NCBI GenBank assembly: GCA_037179335.1
Contig: JAKZHN010000034.1
Location: 62,001 to 126,000, forward strand
Length of the DNA: 64,000 nt
Reading direction: 5' to 3'
From: Cyclaneusma minus
Lineage: Eukaryota > Ascomycota > Leotiomycetes > Marthamycetales > Marthamycetaceae
The notes beneath the pieces are model-generated. The model was given only the letters and a program-made list of their open reading frames with translations. It was not told the DNA's origin and ran no database searches. Below are positions 20,565 to 31,037 of this stretch, piece after piece; the stretch's first letter is position 1; each line of letters begins with the position of its first letter. A program made the translations under genes and the position numbers.

Positions 20565-21515
20565 ATGGCGACCCCCAATCACCGCCTCCACGGAAGCAAC
20601 ATGTTCAAATACATCATAACTCTAGGAATCACCATCATCATCGTCTACAACATCTATCTCCTCCAACCCCACCTCCCCCTCCTCACAGAAAAAAACCCCA
20701 TCACCCCCGCACCCCCACCACCATCACGCGCCCTAGTCCTCGCAGCAACAACAACCACCAACCTCACATTCCTCTCCCTCATCCCCCCCTCCTGGCCCAC
20801 CTACCTCTACATCGCGCCCTCCCCCCCCTCCACCCCCTCATCTCCTCCCAACAACACTTTCATCACCTCCCTCCAATCCAACCTCCCACCACACATCACC
20901 CTCTCCATTCTCCCTCTAAACAAAGGCAACGAAGCCATGGCCTACCTAACCCACATCATCAACAATTACCACAACTTATCCGATGTCATTTATTTTCATC
21001 ATGGCCATGCTTCCTCTTGGCATATGCAGGATCATGATATTTTATGGGAGCTGGAGAATTTGAGAATTGATAGTGTGGTAAGGGATGGGTGGGTTAGTAC
21101 GCGGTGTTTGAGGGATTGTGAGAATGTTATGACTGTGTCGCCTTCGCATTTGCGCGGATTCGAGGATAAGGAAAGTGGTGAGGATGTTCAAGGTGGTGGG
21201 GAGAAGGAAATTGGTGGGGAGATGGAAAGTGTTATGAAAATGAATGGCAAGGAAAGGAGTGAGCAATTGGCAGACATGATAAGGGCGTTTGGGGGGAGGG
21301 AGATGGAGAAGAGGGTTATGGGGGAGGGGAGGGGGTTTTTGGCAAGTCCTTGTTGTGCGCAGTTTGTGGTGGCGAGGGAGAGGGTGGTAATGAGGGGGAG
21401 GGAGGGCTGGGAGCGCATGAGGAGGTGGTTGGAGGGGGTGGATATTGAGAGTCCATGGGCGGGGAGGTTGATGGAGTATACTTGGCATTTGTGGTTTGGG
21501 GGGGAGGGGAAGTAG
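20565..21515 (+). CDS. DUF3431 type II membrane protein
   Basis: A 316-residue single-exon protein. I chose the ATG at 20565 because the membrane anchor begins just after it (residues 14-33, FKYIITLGITIIIVYNIYLL), with a short cytoplasmic tail; upstream codons in the same frame are basic and unlike the family. A proline-rich stem (35-50) is followed by the luminal domain with the motifs of DUF3431: DVIYFHHGHASSWH, ENLRIDSVVRDGWVSTRC, CCAQFVVARERV and a terminal MEYTWHLWFGG. The architecture is that of Golgi glycosyltransferases, and DUF3431 proteins are generally taken as glycosyltransferase-like; activity is unproven. A lysine/glutamate-rich insertion (about 215-260) interrupts the domain. 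Confidence 0.85.
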   Translation: MATPNHRLHGSNMFKYIITLGITIIIVYNIYLLQPHLPLLTEKNPITPAPPPPSRALVLAATTTTNLTFLSLIPPSWPTYLYIAPSPPSTPSSPPNNTFITSLQSNLPPHITLSILPLNKGNEAMAYLTHIINNYHNLSDVIYFHHGHASSWHMQDHDILWELENLRIDSVVRDGWVSTRCLRDCENVMTVSPSHLRGFEDKESGEDVQGGGEKEIGGEMESVMKMNGKERSEQLADMIRAFGGREMEKRVMGEGRGFLASPCCAQFVVARERVVMRGREGWERMRRWLEGVDIESPWAGRLMEYTWHLWFGGEGK

Positions 21516-22877
21516 TGAGTTTTTGTGTTTTTGTGTTTGTTCTGTTGCTTGCTCCGAAAACTTGTGCGCGATGCGCCGGACGAGATACGCTGGGACCTGA
21601 GGAAGGTCTTGATTGAGTGAATTGGAATGGATGATGGGATGTACTGACTTGTGAAACAGTTGTCCGGAATACAAGCAGTGTTTGTGCGATGTTTGGGGAC
21701 AGTCGGTGATGGCTAACAGCAAGGTGTGGCTGAGATGCAATACTTGACATAATTCGGGCGAGCATCCTCGTCCTCAGTTGGCACGTATAGTTGGTTCTTT
21801 GCTTTCAATAAAGGGACGCTAATATCACTGCCCTTGTGTCGACTGACGTCCCAGATTCCACGTCCAAAATCCAGTCTCTTCCTCTCGAAGTTCGTCTCTT
21901 GAAGGCAGGAAAGCAATTTCCAAGTTACTGATAACGGTCTCTCCAATTGTTAGGGAACGGCACAGTTTCCCATTACACCTGACATGAGCGGGTCGGAAGA
22001 GCTTGACGACTTCGTCGCTGTTCAAGGACTGTGGATTCAGTTTCGTTGCAGAAAAGACAGCGGATGAGAGGGAGGCCGGTTTTGAGGCTACGCGCCTTTG
22101 AGACAAAGTCACCGTCTGCTGCGCATCCTCTCGCAAACTCTCATGGAAAATGTCAAGCTATGGATGATTCCCAGCCCTGAAGAGACTCCGCAGCAGGCTG
22201 ATCCATCCACAAAGGCACGCCTAAGCTCCCTTGAAGCCAGACACCGACTCTGCCTCTTGTAGGAAACAACAACAATAAAATACTTTGTCTCTGACCCAGA
22301 TCACACGCCACATCTACGGATTGCGTTTTTCTTTCCGACTTTTGTTGCACATCGGCAGGTTCACCGTCAAGGGCTTGGGACCGCAGTCAGGGGGGCAGTT
22401 TTGTTCCACGTCGACGAGTCCGCGCAGCACTTGCGCGCCAGTCCTACTAATGAAGAGCTTGAGGCCGCATTTAGGGGAACTCCTGTTTTGTTGGACGTCG
22501 AGGAGTCTGCGCAGCGCTAGCCCTCGTTCCCAAAGTGGGTGGTGGTCTCCCCGCTCTCCGTTGGATGCCCGGGATGACTAGCCGTCCTTGTTGCACACGT
22601 ATAAGTGCACCTCTCCGCCCCGAATTCGGGAACGGGTATCCATTTCGTTGCCCATCGACGAGATTCACATTCTCTCCCGGACTCCCGCAACAGGTCTCCC
22701 AAACCATGTCTCACGTTTCCCCACTCCTGTAATTCGTTGTACGTCAAGAGGCTCTGCGCAAAAACCTAGGCTAGGAATCCGCGAATTTAGCAAGCTAGAA
22801 TTTTTTATTTTCGCCATGTGCTAATTGACCTAGGTCCAAGACCCTAGAATCGCCACCCAGCTGCTGCTCTACACGGC
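21516..22877. other. Gene-free stretch with a repeat cluster
   Basis: 1.36 kb between the convergent DUF3431 and GH115 genes. The right part (22340-22765) is a cluster of the dispersed repeat. A 103-codon minus frame at 21825-22136 has no recognisable features and I do not call it. Confidence 0.45.
22340..22765 (+). repeat. Dispersed repeat cluster B
   Basis: Six plus-strand copies of the degenerate core TTTTGTTGCACRTCGACGA, at about 22340, 22399, 22486, 22587, 22643 and 22732. Spacing is 55-100 bp. Copies 2 and 3 share the longer extension GAGTCYGCGCAGC. Related clusters lie at 4.3-4.5 kb and 33.6-33.9 kb. Confidence 0.6.
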
Positions 22878-25800
22878 CTAATACCCCTTAGCATAAACAC
22901 TCCTCCCATCATACTCCCCCACCTGATCAACCCCAACCCTAAAGCTCTCCGGCGGTCCCAAATAGCTCTCCCTCAACCCCCCGACATCAACCAACAATTT
23001 CTGAAACACAACACCCGGCTCCAATGCCCAAAGTTTAATCGTATGTTTTCCCACCGCCTCTGTCCCATTCCCCAAATTATGACTCGTAGTAGTAGTCTTC
23101 CCCGAGCCAACCAACCCCCAAACCCCATCACTAACCCCCCCAGTCCACTGCCACGGCGGCGTCCCATCAGTATCAAAAAAGCCAATCGGCTGCACTACTT
23201 GCGGTATTTCGTCATCAATACCAATAGCATATTTTAGAGGTCGGGAAGAGCCCAGGTTGTTGAGGGAGGGGGAGAGGAGAGTGGTTATGTTTGCGGTGCT
23301 GGTGGGGCTGAATATGTAGATGTCGTATTCGAGACTGGGCGAGGAGAGTGTGGGGGTTTGAGTGGAGGTGGTTACGGGGAGGAGGTGCATGCCGGCGAGG
23401 GTGCGGCCGTGGTTGGGGAGGATGGCGTAGTAGGGGGCGATGGAAGAGTTGGTGGGATTGGTGGTGTTTGAGAGGGCAGAGATGTTGCGAGTGAAGTGCG
23501 AGGCTTCGATGGAGATGTGGCCGTCGGACTCTGCGAAGCCGGTGGTGAAGGAGGGAGGGAGGATTGTGCTGTTTACTGGGAGCTGGATGGTGGGTGCGGC
23601 GTAGTTTCCCCAGTCGCAGGAGCTGGTTATGTTTATATTCACAACGCTGCTGTTGGGTGCTGGGGGTGCGAGAGTCCAGTCGACGCTGAGGTAGACGCGG
23701 ATGTCGTCGTTGATGGTTGTGAGATAGGAGGTGGAGTTGGAAACTCCGACGGTGCCGCTGGAGGGAAAAGCGGTTACGTAGGGGGCTGTGGGTGTGATGG
23801 TGAAGGAACAGGATGAGGTGCCGCGGGAAAATACGTCGATGTAGCGGGTTAGGGGGCCATAGGTGTCTAGTGGTGGAAGTACGAGTGTGTTGCCACCGTT
23901 GGTATGGTAGGCGTCGTCCCCTGAGACGGTTGCATTTGATCCTTCGACTCCTATTCCTAGAGAGCCTGCGACTGAAGTTTCGAGGGTTTGGACGTAGCCT
24001 ACGTAAGGCATGGTATTGCGCATTGGCTGTTGCCAGTAACCATCGTATCCCAGATGCGGTTGATCGAGAATATGATTCCACTACCAAGGTCAGTCTCCGC
24101 ATCAATGCCAACCCCCGATCAAGATCATTCTCCAGATGATTCGAGCCAAAATCAAAATCAAAAAAATCCTCGTAAAAGGAGACAGCAAACTCACCTTCCC
24201 ATCCAACAAAGAATGATAAGTATTCGTCAAATTCTGATCCTCCACAAACGCATCCATCACCCCCCTCGCCACCGCATTAGCACTATTCCTCTTCTGCTCC
24301 ACGTACAACGTATTCCTCGCCGCCTCCACATGAATCCTATTCACCGTCCCACCCGCCAACACCGGATGCAACACCAACTCAAAAAACGCACTCCTCACCA
24401 CCTCCCCCAACCCGTCATAAACCCTCATTGCCTCATCCGCTAAATCCTGCCACTGCATCAACACAGCATCCGCCTCCCCATAATTAATCAAACTGTAAAT
24501 CGTCCTATCAAGCAACTCATATTTCCTCCTCGCAGCATACATACCATAGCGATCCATAATCGACGAAATATTGCTTGCATATGTCTCGCCGAATTCGCGA
24601 GATGCCCAGAGAGTAAGCCATTTCGGGACGCTGTCATAATCCCACCGTGAAGTATCATAAGCCAAGTCCATAAAATGCTCAATCGGCATTTCCAAATTCT
24701 TCAAATCGCCCACATTCAAGATCCAAATACGATCCGCCTGCCGCTCTTTCGCAAGCTGCATCTGCTCCACCGTCTTCTCCAGCTGAATCGTATTAATCCA
24801 CTTATAATTTCTCGGAGAGCCCACATAATCGTAGTGATAGTAAACCCCAGCTCCGCCAGCACGGGATGTTTCGTTGGGCAAGGGGAGACGTCGCGTATTG
24901 CCCCAGTTGTCGTCGGCCCAGAGAAGCGTAATGTAGTCTGGGACATCCATGCCAGATTCGTAGTACCCTTGGACTTCTTTATACAAACACCACATCTGCG
25001 GAATCTCCTCCACGTTCCTATCACTGTACACTTCTTCCAAAATCGCCGTCTGATTAGCCACAATATTTTCCAACGTCTGTACCGCAAACTCCGTACTAAG
25101 CTGAATAGCAGTATCTCCACTGCCGCGCATAGCCATAGTAAACAGACTATTATTGTAAGGCTTTGCGCGTTGGGCGCCGTAGGCGAAAAAGGGATAGATG
25201 GACGCGTTGTTGGTATCCCATTCCCAGGAGCCGTTGCCGAAGGTGCTCCATTCGTTGGTGGCGCGCATCATGGGTTCGGTGTGCGAGGTGCCCATGAGGA
25301 TGCCGTAGGCGTCTGCTAAGGGCTGGTTCTCGGTATCGTCGATGTTGAACATGCTGCCCCACGTGGCGGGCCAGAAGTAGTTGGCTTTGAGACGGAGGAG
25401 GAGCTCGAAGACGTGGGAGTAGAAATAGTGGTTGAATCCGGGGCCGTATTTTCCGGGGGCGTAGTTTACGCTGTGATTGTTTTTTAGCCTGAATTGCTGG
25501 GAAGTGATTTCTGCGTCCAAAAGGAAAGGAGAAGGAGAGAGATACACTCACTTGATCCAGTTAGTCAACCCAGGCTGCTCATCATTGATAAATAACCCCC
25601 TATATTTCACGCTCGGCTCTCCTTGAACTTTACTCGTATTCAGCGCCCAAACACCCTCTCTCTGCTTTTGCGGCACATCGGCCCACCAATACCAAGGGCT
25701 GACCCCAATCTGCTCGCTGACATCGTAAAGTCCAAAAATTGTGCCTCGGGGCGTGCTACCAATGATGACCAGAGCTCTTTCTACGCCCTCCATCGGCGAC

Positions 25801-26778
25801 TCGACAACACTGCTTTGGAAGGCCTCCCATTTTCCTGAGATCGAGGAGACGTCTAGGCTGCTGTTGGCGACGAGGTTGTCGATGAACGGGGTGCCGATGG
25901 TGCCGGCTATGATCACGACAGAGGAGAGATTCTTGAGAGCGTAAGCAGGGGCGGTGATGTTGACTGCGGGTCCGAGAGTGTACTATGAACATGTGTCAAC
26001 AATCTGTCTCCCATTTGTGCTCCCAAAACATTGTGGTAGTAATATATAAACAGCCACAGGATAGGAAAGCAGAAGAGGAATCTTCCAAACTTGTCTCCCC
26101 GGCCTGATCTGGACTCGGCTAGCCCCTTCTTACTGTGTAGGTTGGAGGCACGTATCCTCGCCATGCATAGTCTCGAGAAGAGCAGCCTCTCTTGAACGAA
26201 AAAAGGCCCTTGAGATCAAGATCGCTTTCGATGCTTGGAAAGTCCCCATAACCACTAGTGCAGACACTTCACCCACTCCCATCACAAAGCCCACCCATCA
26301 TCGCAGGATTCCCATTGGCATCTCCAACCACACGCCCAAGTCTTTTCCAATCCCCAATTCGTCATCCTTGGTCTCCCCAGAATCCACCTGACACTCTTTC
26401 ACTGTCCCTTCTCCACTCCACAAAACCTAATATCACTTCAACTAAAGCAAAGAAACCAAACCCCCCACTCACCTCAGTAAAGCTCTCCGCCGGCCGATAA
26501 GTATACACCTTCCCCGCCACCCCACTTTCCGCAGCGGCAACAGTCAGATTCTCCCCCGCGACTCTTCCAAAATCGATCGCCAAATCATTCGCAGCCTTCA
26601 CAACGCCCCACCAGTCATCATCCGAGACTAAGATCTGTTGATTTCTGCCTGAGAGCTTCAGTGTCCCCGTGCTGGAGTTTGCGGCAAAGGTGATGGTAGG
26701 GGTTTGGCCGAGTGCTGATGCTAGAGTGGCGAAGAGAAGGAGGAAAGGGATGATGAAGCTGGGGTCCAGGGACATCAT
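22878..26778 (-). CDS. Secreted xylan alpha-1,2-glucuronidase, family GH115
   Basis: A 1071-residue enzyme in four exons: 26473-26778, 25552-25982, 24195-25470 and 22878-24080, all GT-AG and in phase. The start MMSLDPSFIIPFLLLFATLASALGQ is a signal peptide. Family blocks follow in order: the alpha-beta N domain with DDWWGVVKAANDL and SSVVIIAGTIG; GVSPWYWWADVP; YRGLFINDEQPGLTNW; KYGPGFNHYF; KANYFWPATWGSMF; GTSHTEPMMRA; LLWADDNWGN; the ILNVGDLKN motif; and the C-terminal beta domain after WNHILDQPHLGYDGYWQQP. GH115 removes 4-O-methyl-glucuronic acid side chains from xylan, including internal ones, so it acts outside the cell in plant-wall breakdown. Many NxS/T sites fit a secreted glycoprotein. 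The first intron is long (490 nt). Catalytic residues not assigned here. Confidence 0.93.
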
Positions 26779-27943
26779 CTTGGCAGAGAGGAAAGTAAGG
26801 GTACCGTACTTGGGATGGGGGAGACGGTGAGGTGGCAAGCGTGGAGCTCACGCGGGTATGGAAGGACGTTGTGGAAGATATAGGAAATGCAGCCATCAGG
26901 ACCTACATGAACCCACCCACTTGGTTACCTGTTCATCCAGTGAACGGTGCATCATGCTCCAAGAGCCCCAAAACTTATGGAGAAAATGCAACATTACCCA
27001 CATGGATAAATCCGTAGCGTCGGAGGCCTTGCATTAGTATGCTCGGTAAGTGGCCCTGTTCAAAGCACAACAAACGACACGAGGAACAACAGCGATATGA
27101 AGGAATTGACATACAAGTATACCCCTCAATCCCAAGCGACGAGAGATCGGTCCACGGGGCAGTTTTTGCGGGGATACAGACGTTGGGGTGTTACTTACGC
27201 CACCAAAAGTCCGGATAGGTTTCCGGGGTTGCATTTAGCCTGAACGGATCTTTCCCGTGCCGTCGAGCTTGGATCAAATCGGCGTGCGACGGCAAGGAGA
27301 ACATCTCCCGAAACCTGCACAATGATAAATAGTCTGCATTCCAACAAGTGCCAAGGAAAGGCACCGGAAATATCCTTACAATCTTCGATAAAAACAAGTG
27401 TCTCAGTATTCATCAGCTGGCCGATATCGCAGTTTCAAGTTCACGGTAAGTGATAATCGCTTTTGTATTTTGTGCACGTAAACCACGATACGGAGGCAGC
27501 CTAAGTCTGGAAGTACTTACAAGCAAACCCTGACTGGCTACCAGGATATGTGCCTTTCTAAGCGCCTCTGGGGAGGTCGAGTCATGGCGGGAAGCCTGAG
27601 CATAATCCTCCAACCTAGCTGCAAAAATACCGCTCTTGAACCTGCTGCGTACTCACTCACCAGATATCCACCCCAGCACGCCAAATCGCCGACCGGAAAA
27701 CGAACCTTTTTATAGCAGCACCGCCAAATGAAAGGGAAGATTGAAGGTCTTGAAGCAAAGCAGTAGGTCGGAAATGGTCGAGACGACTTAGCTGCAAGGC
27801 TGCATGGAAATCCTTCGCTATACCATGAAAGACAATGGCAAAAATGCAGCAAGTTCCAGGTCCAGGGATCGAGTGGATGAAGCAGGGGATCGTAAGAGAA
27901 GGGCGTAAACGGTCGAGTATCGAAATAAACTCATCTTGCATCC
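26779..27943. other. Gene-free stretch; a weak spliced frame at its left
   Basis: 1.16 kb between two minus-strand genes, including the GH115 promoter. On the minus strand, segments 27661-27941, 27521-27614, 27199-27314 and 27034-27055 can be joined by GT-AG junctions that keep phase, giving a 170-residue frame. But it starts 3 nt after the stop of the upstream zinc finger gene and shows no known domain, so it is probably that gene's 3' untranslated region or chance. I do not call it as a gene. Confidence 0.3.
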
Positions 27944-29659
27944 TCAGGCGTCGTTGTCGACAGCGCCTGCCACACCAGGGTTTTGTGTCGCGTCGACAAG
28001 AACCGTGTCATCCTTTTCCTCGGGTGCAGGTGCGTACCTGGACATTGTAGAAAGCTTCTCCTCCGGAGCAGTCTCATCGTCGTGGTAGACCATCCTGATA
28101 TTCTCGTCCTTCTTCTTCTTTGACTTCTTCTCGCTCTTTTCGCTCACCTCAGGAGCTGGGGTGGCAGATGCTTCGGGCGCGCGCTCGGGCATCGCAGGCG
28201 TGCTTTGTTGAGGTGTCGCAGAAGTCTGGGCTGGAGGAGACTGAGCCGAGGATTGGTGAGAGTCGACCTTCTTGGGAGGCTTAATGCCAGCCTCAGCCAT
28301 CCTAATGATCTCATCAATGTCATCAGGCTCTCGGGTAGCACTTGAAATCAAGTCGTCAACAGCCGAGGCGTTAGCAGAATGATCACCTCCGTAACCATGT
28401 GAATGAGGGTGAGCTGATGACATAGCTGGATTTTGTTGTCCTGGAGCACTCCATCCATTGCCGCTCCAACCTCCACTTTGCTGTGGTGGTCCACGGTATG
28501 GTACAGAGGAGCCCGGAGGACCTTGGTAGGGCGGATTGGGGGGCAGACCGAAAGACGGGCGTTGCGGCAGGCCGGGTGCAGCCGGCAGACTGGGAGGTCT
28601 GGGCGGGAGTGAGCCAGGTGTGGGAGTTGTGTGTGCTGGCGGCGGCTGGAATCCACTGTAACCCGGAGGCGAACCCGCACCGAATCGTGGAGGAACACCA
28701 TTGTGGAAATTGGGCGGCTGCTGGAAACCCGGAGCTTGGAATGGCTGGGGCGGATACTGCTGAGGATTGTACTGCGCGGGCGGCGCATATTGACCTGGAG
28801 GTGAGTAGGCAGGTTGTTGAGAATAGGGCTGTGAGTGAGCTGCTGCGGGTTGCGCATATTGATCTTGTGAATATGAGCCGAAACTCGCACCTTGTGTACC
28901 ACCGTTGAACGGTGCCGCTGGAGGAGCATATGGCGAGCCATTCTGCGAGGATTGTGAGTCACATTGTTCGTAGGGTGTTTAGAAAAGAGCACACTTACGA
29001 ATGCGCCTGGGCTTTGTCCCATAGCAGGACTCTGACCATGGTTCTCCATTGGAGTATTGCCTCCGCTGCTTCCACCGCCGGCAGCCTGCTCAGCCATACG
29101 CGCCTTGTGCTCAGCCAAACGCTTCTTCAGTTCTGCTGGAGACTCAAACTTCGGCTTCTTGGACTGACCACCATTCTGAGCGCCTGGACCAGGGTTGCCA
29201 GTGGCTTGGCGACGTTCGGCTTCAGCCGCGTAGTAGGCGGTGATGAGGCGCTGGTTGTGGGCTTGGACGATATCCTCGGGAACACCTTCCATGCCGAAGA
29301 TCTCGTACTCGAGGCCGGCGCGGTTGGGCAGAGCATTATCGACACTTGTTAGAGTCTCCTTGTGCACTTGGTTCATATGAACAGACAGACCTGCGGAAAA
29401 GTTAGCGCGTGCTTTCTGATTGCGGCTGGTCGCGCAGGCTTACCTCCAGCAGTATTCAAACGACGACCACATCGCTCGCACTTGAAATGCTTTGCCTTCT
29501 GGTGAGAGATCAGGATCTTGAGGTCATCGAAGTCACGCTCACCTGAGTCATGGTTAGCAAGCAGTGGGATGATGGCGCGGCTGGTCACTCACAGTAATAG
29601 CACCACGGTCGCGCCAGGATCTCCTCCATGTCGGGGTGGCCGCGCTTCTTTTTGCCCAT
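27944..29659 (-). CDS. BuGZ/ZNF207-like zinc finger protein
   Basis: A 518-residue protein in four exons: 29593-29659, 29444-29542, 28999-29390 and 27944-28942, all GT-AG. The first 65 residues are the highly conserved BuGZ module: MGKKKRGHPDMEEILARPW, then two C2H2 fingers (C20, C23, H36, H41 and C44, C47, H60, H65). The segment after (NQVHKETLTSVDNALPNR, YEIFGMEGVP) also matches. The middle is a P/Q/G/Y-rich low-complexity region of about 170 residues, as in animal BuGZ where it drives phase separation. The C-terminal third has an acidic helix (DDIDEIIRMAEAGIKPPKK) and a lysine run (KKSKKKKDE). Animal homologues bind BUB3 and spindle microtubules and affect splicing; which role holds in fungi is unknown to me. 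Confidence 0.88.
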
Positions 29660-31037
29660 GATTGCGGTTGCTTGCGGTTGATCAGCGCGGACGGCGCAGG
29701 AGAGGGCGAAGAAGATGGGGGGGATAGCGAAATGCGGATGTCGAGGACACGATGATGAAGTTGACATAGGGCGATCGATTGCGGCGCTGAGATGGAGGTG
29801 CAAGAAAAGTACGCTAGTCGGATTTAGCGTGCTTTATTGGGCTAGCGCAGCCGCTCGGCAACATTGATTGAAGGCTGAGTTGCCGTCAAACTCTTTTTTC
29901 CCCTTCGAAAACGTGAACATCAACTGCTTTGACACACAACGCCCGCAAAAGGAATCTCCGGTTCCAATTCGCCTCGGAAATACAGCTGGCACGATATGCG
30001 AGATCCGCAATCCGGATGTCCTTGTTGAACAGCTAGATTTGGCCCGGCTTTTACGACCCAGAGATCATGCTGCTGCCCTCGAACCACTCCGACGATGGCA
30101 CCCAGAGCAAGCTTCCACCTACCAGGAATTATCCATGAATAGCTGGTGCAATCTTGAAGAAGAAACAGCTCAGCCGGGAGCTTCAGTCTTTTCTGGCATC
30201 CTTTCTTGAAGGTAGGTCTGTCTATGCTTGAATGGAAACGGGATGACCGAGCTTTCCCGTCTCGCGAAGAACAGCAGTACTTTGATCAATCACTCAGTCT
30301 TCATCGACAACTATGTGAGAGCCTTTCCGGAGGTCCGTGGGATTTGGCACGTCTTGTGCTGAGTTCCATCGGGGATTGAAAAATGGCAAAAGTCTTTCGA
30401 GACTGGAGCCATCAGAGAGGGACACTGCGAAAACAACACTGGACCTTCATAGTCCATGCCTGTACTCAGTCAGTTATGAGAGTTCTACACAGGCGTGGCT
30501 CCTTGCGTACCTACATTATTTCACATCATGTATTCGAGTTTTGGAGCGACTCTGATTATATGAATTTTAAGAGTTTAAGAGCTCCTGGATACTGTAGTAG
30601 CATGTCACGTCGGTCCATTGTGGACAGGAGCCGAATGAACACTGCTATTCTAGCCTTCTATCAAAGACGGAGACTGATGGTATCTTCATGTCATTGCCAG
30701 GATCCCAAGGGTACTTTTAATCGATACAAATATATCAACATAGTCAATGAGATCGGTTGGAGCCGCCTCTGCCGCCTGGGGCTGTGGCTGCTGTCGTTCG
30801 TCGACAACGTCATTCGTCTCAATGCGCCGCTTCCAAGTTCCACCACGTTAAAAGCTCCTGCCATGTGACAAGCTCGCCGCCGACCACCATAAAAGCCAAG
30901 ACACTTGACGATCTGTTGCTGCGAATGGCAATAGCTTCATCCTCCAAACTACTTCTAAATTGCTCACAAATTTGGCACCAATCACTCCACGCCGCATCAC
31001 TCCTAGAGTCACAGCTTCAACCCGTCCACTCTTCACC
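29660..31037. promoter_or_regulatory. Shared intergenic region of the BuGZ-like and malic enzyme genes
   Basis: 1.38 kb between divergent start codons. Short frames only; no domain, RNA gene or repeat recognised. The last 70 bp before the malic enzyme ATG are C- and T-rich, typical of a fungal leader. Confidence 0.4.
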
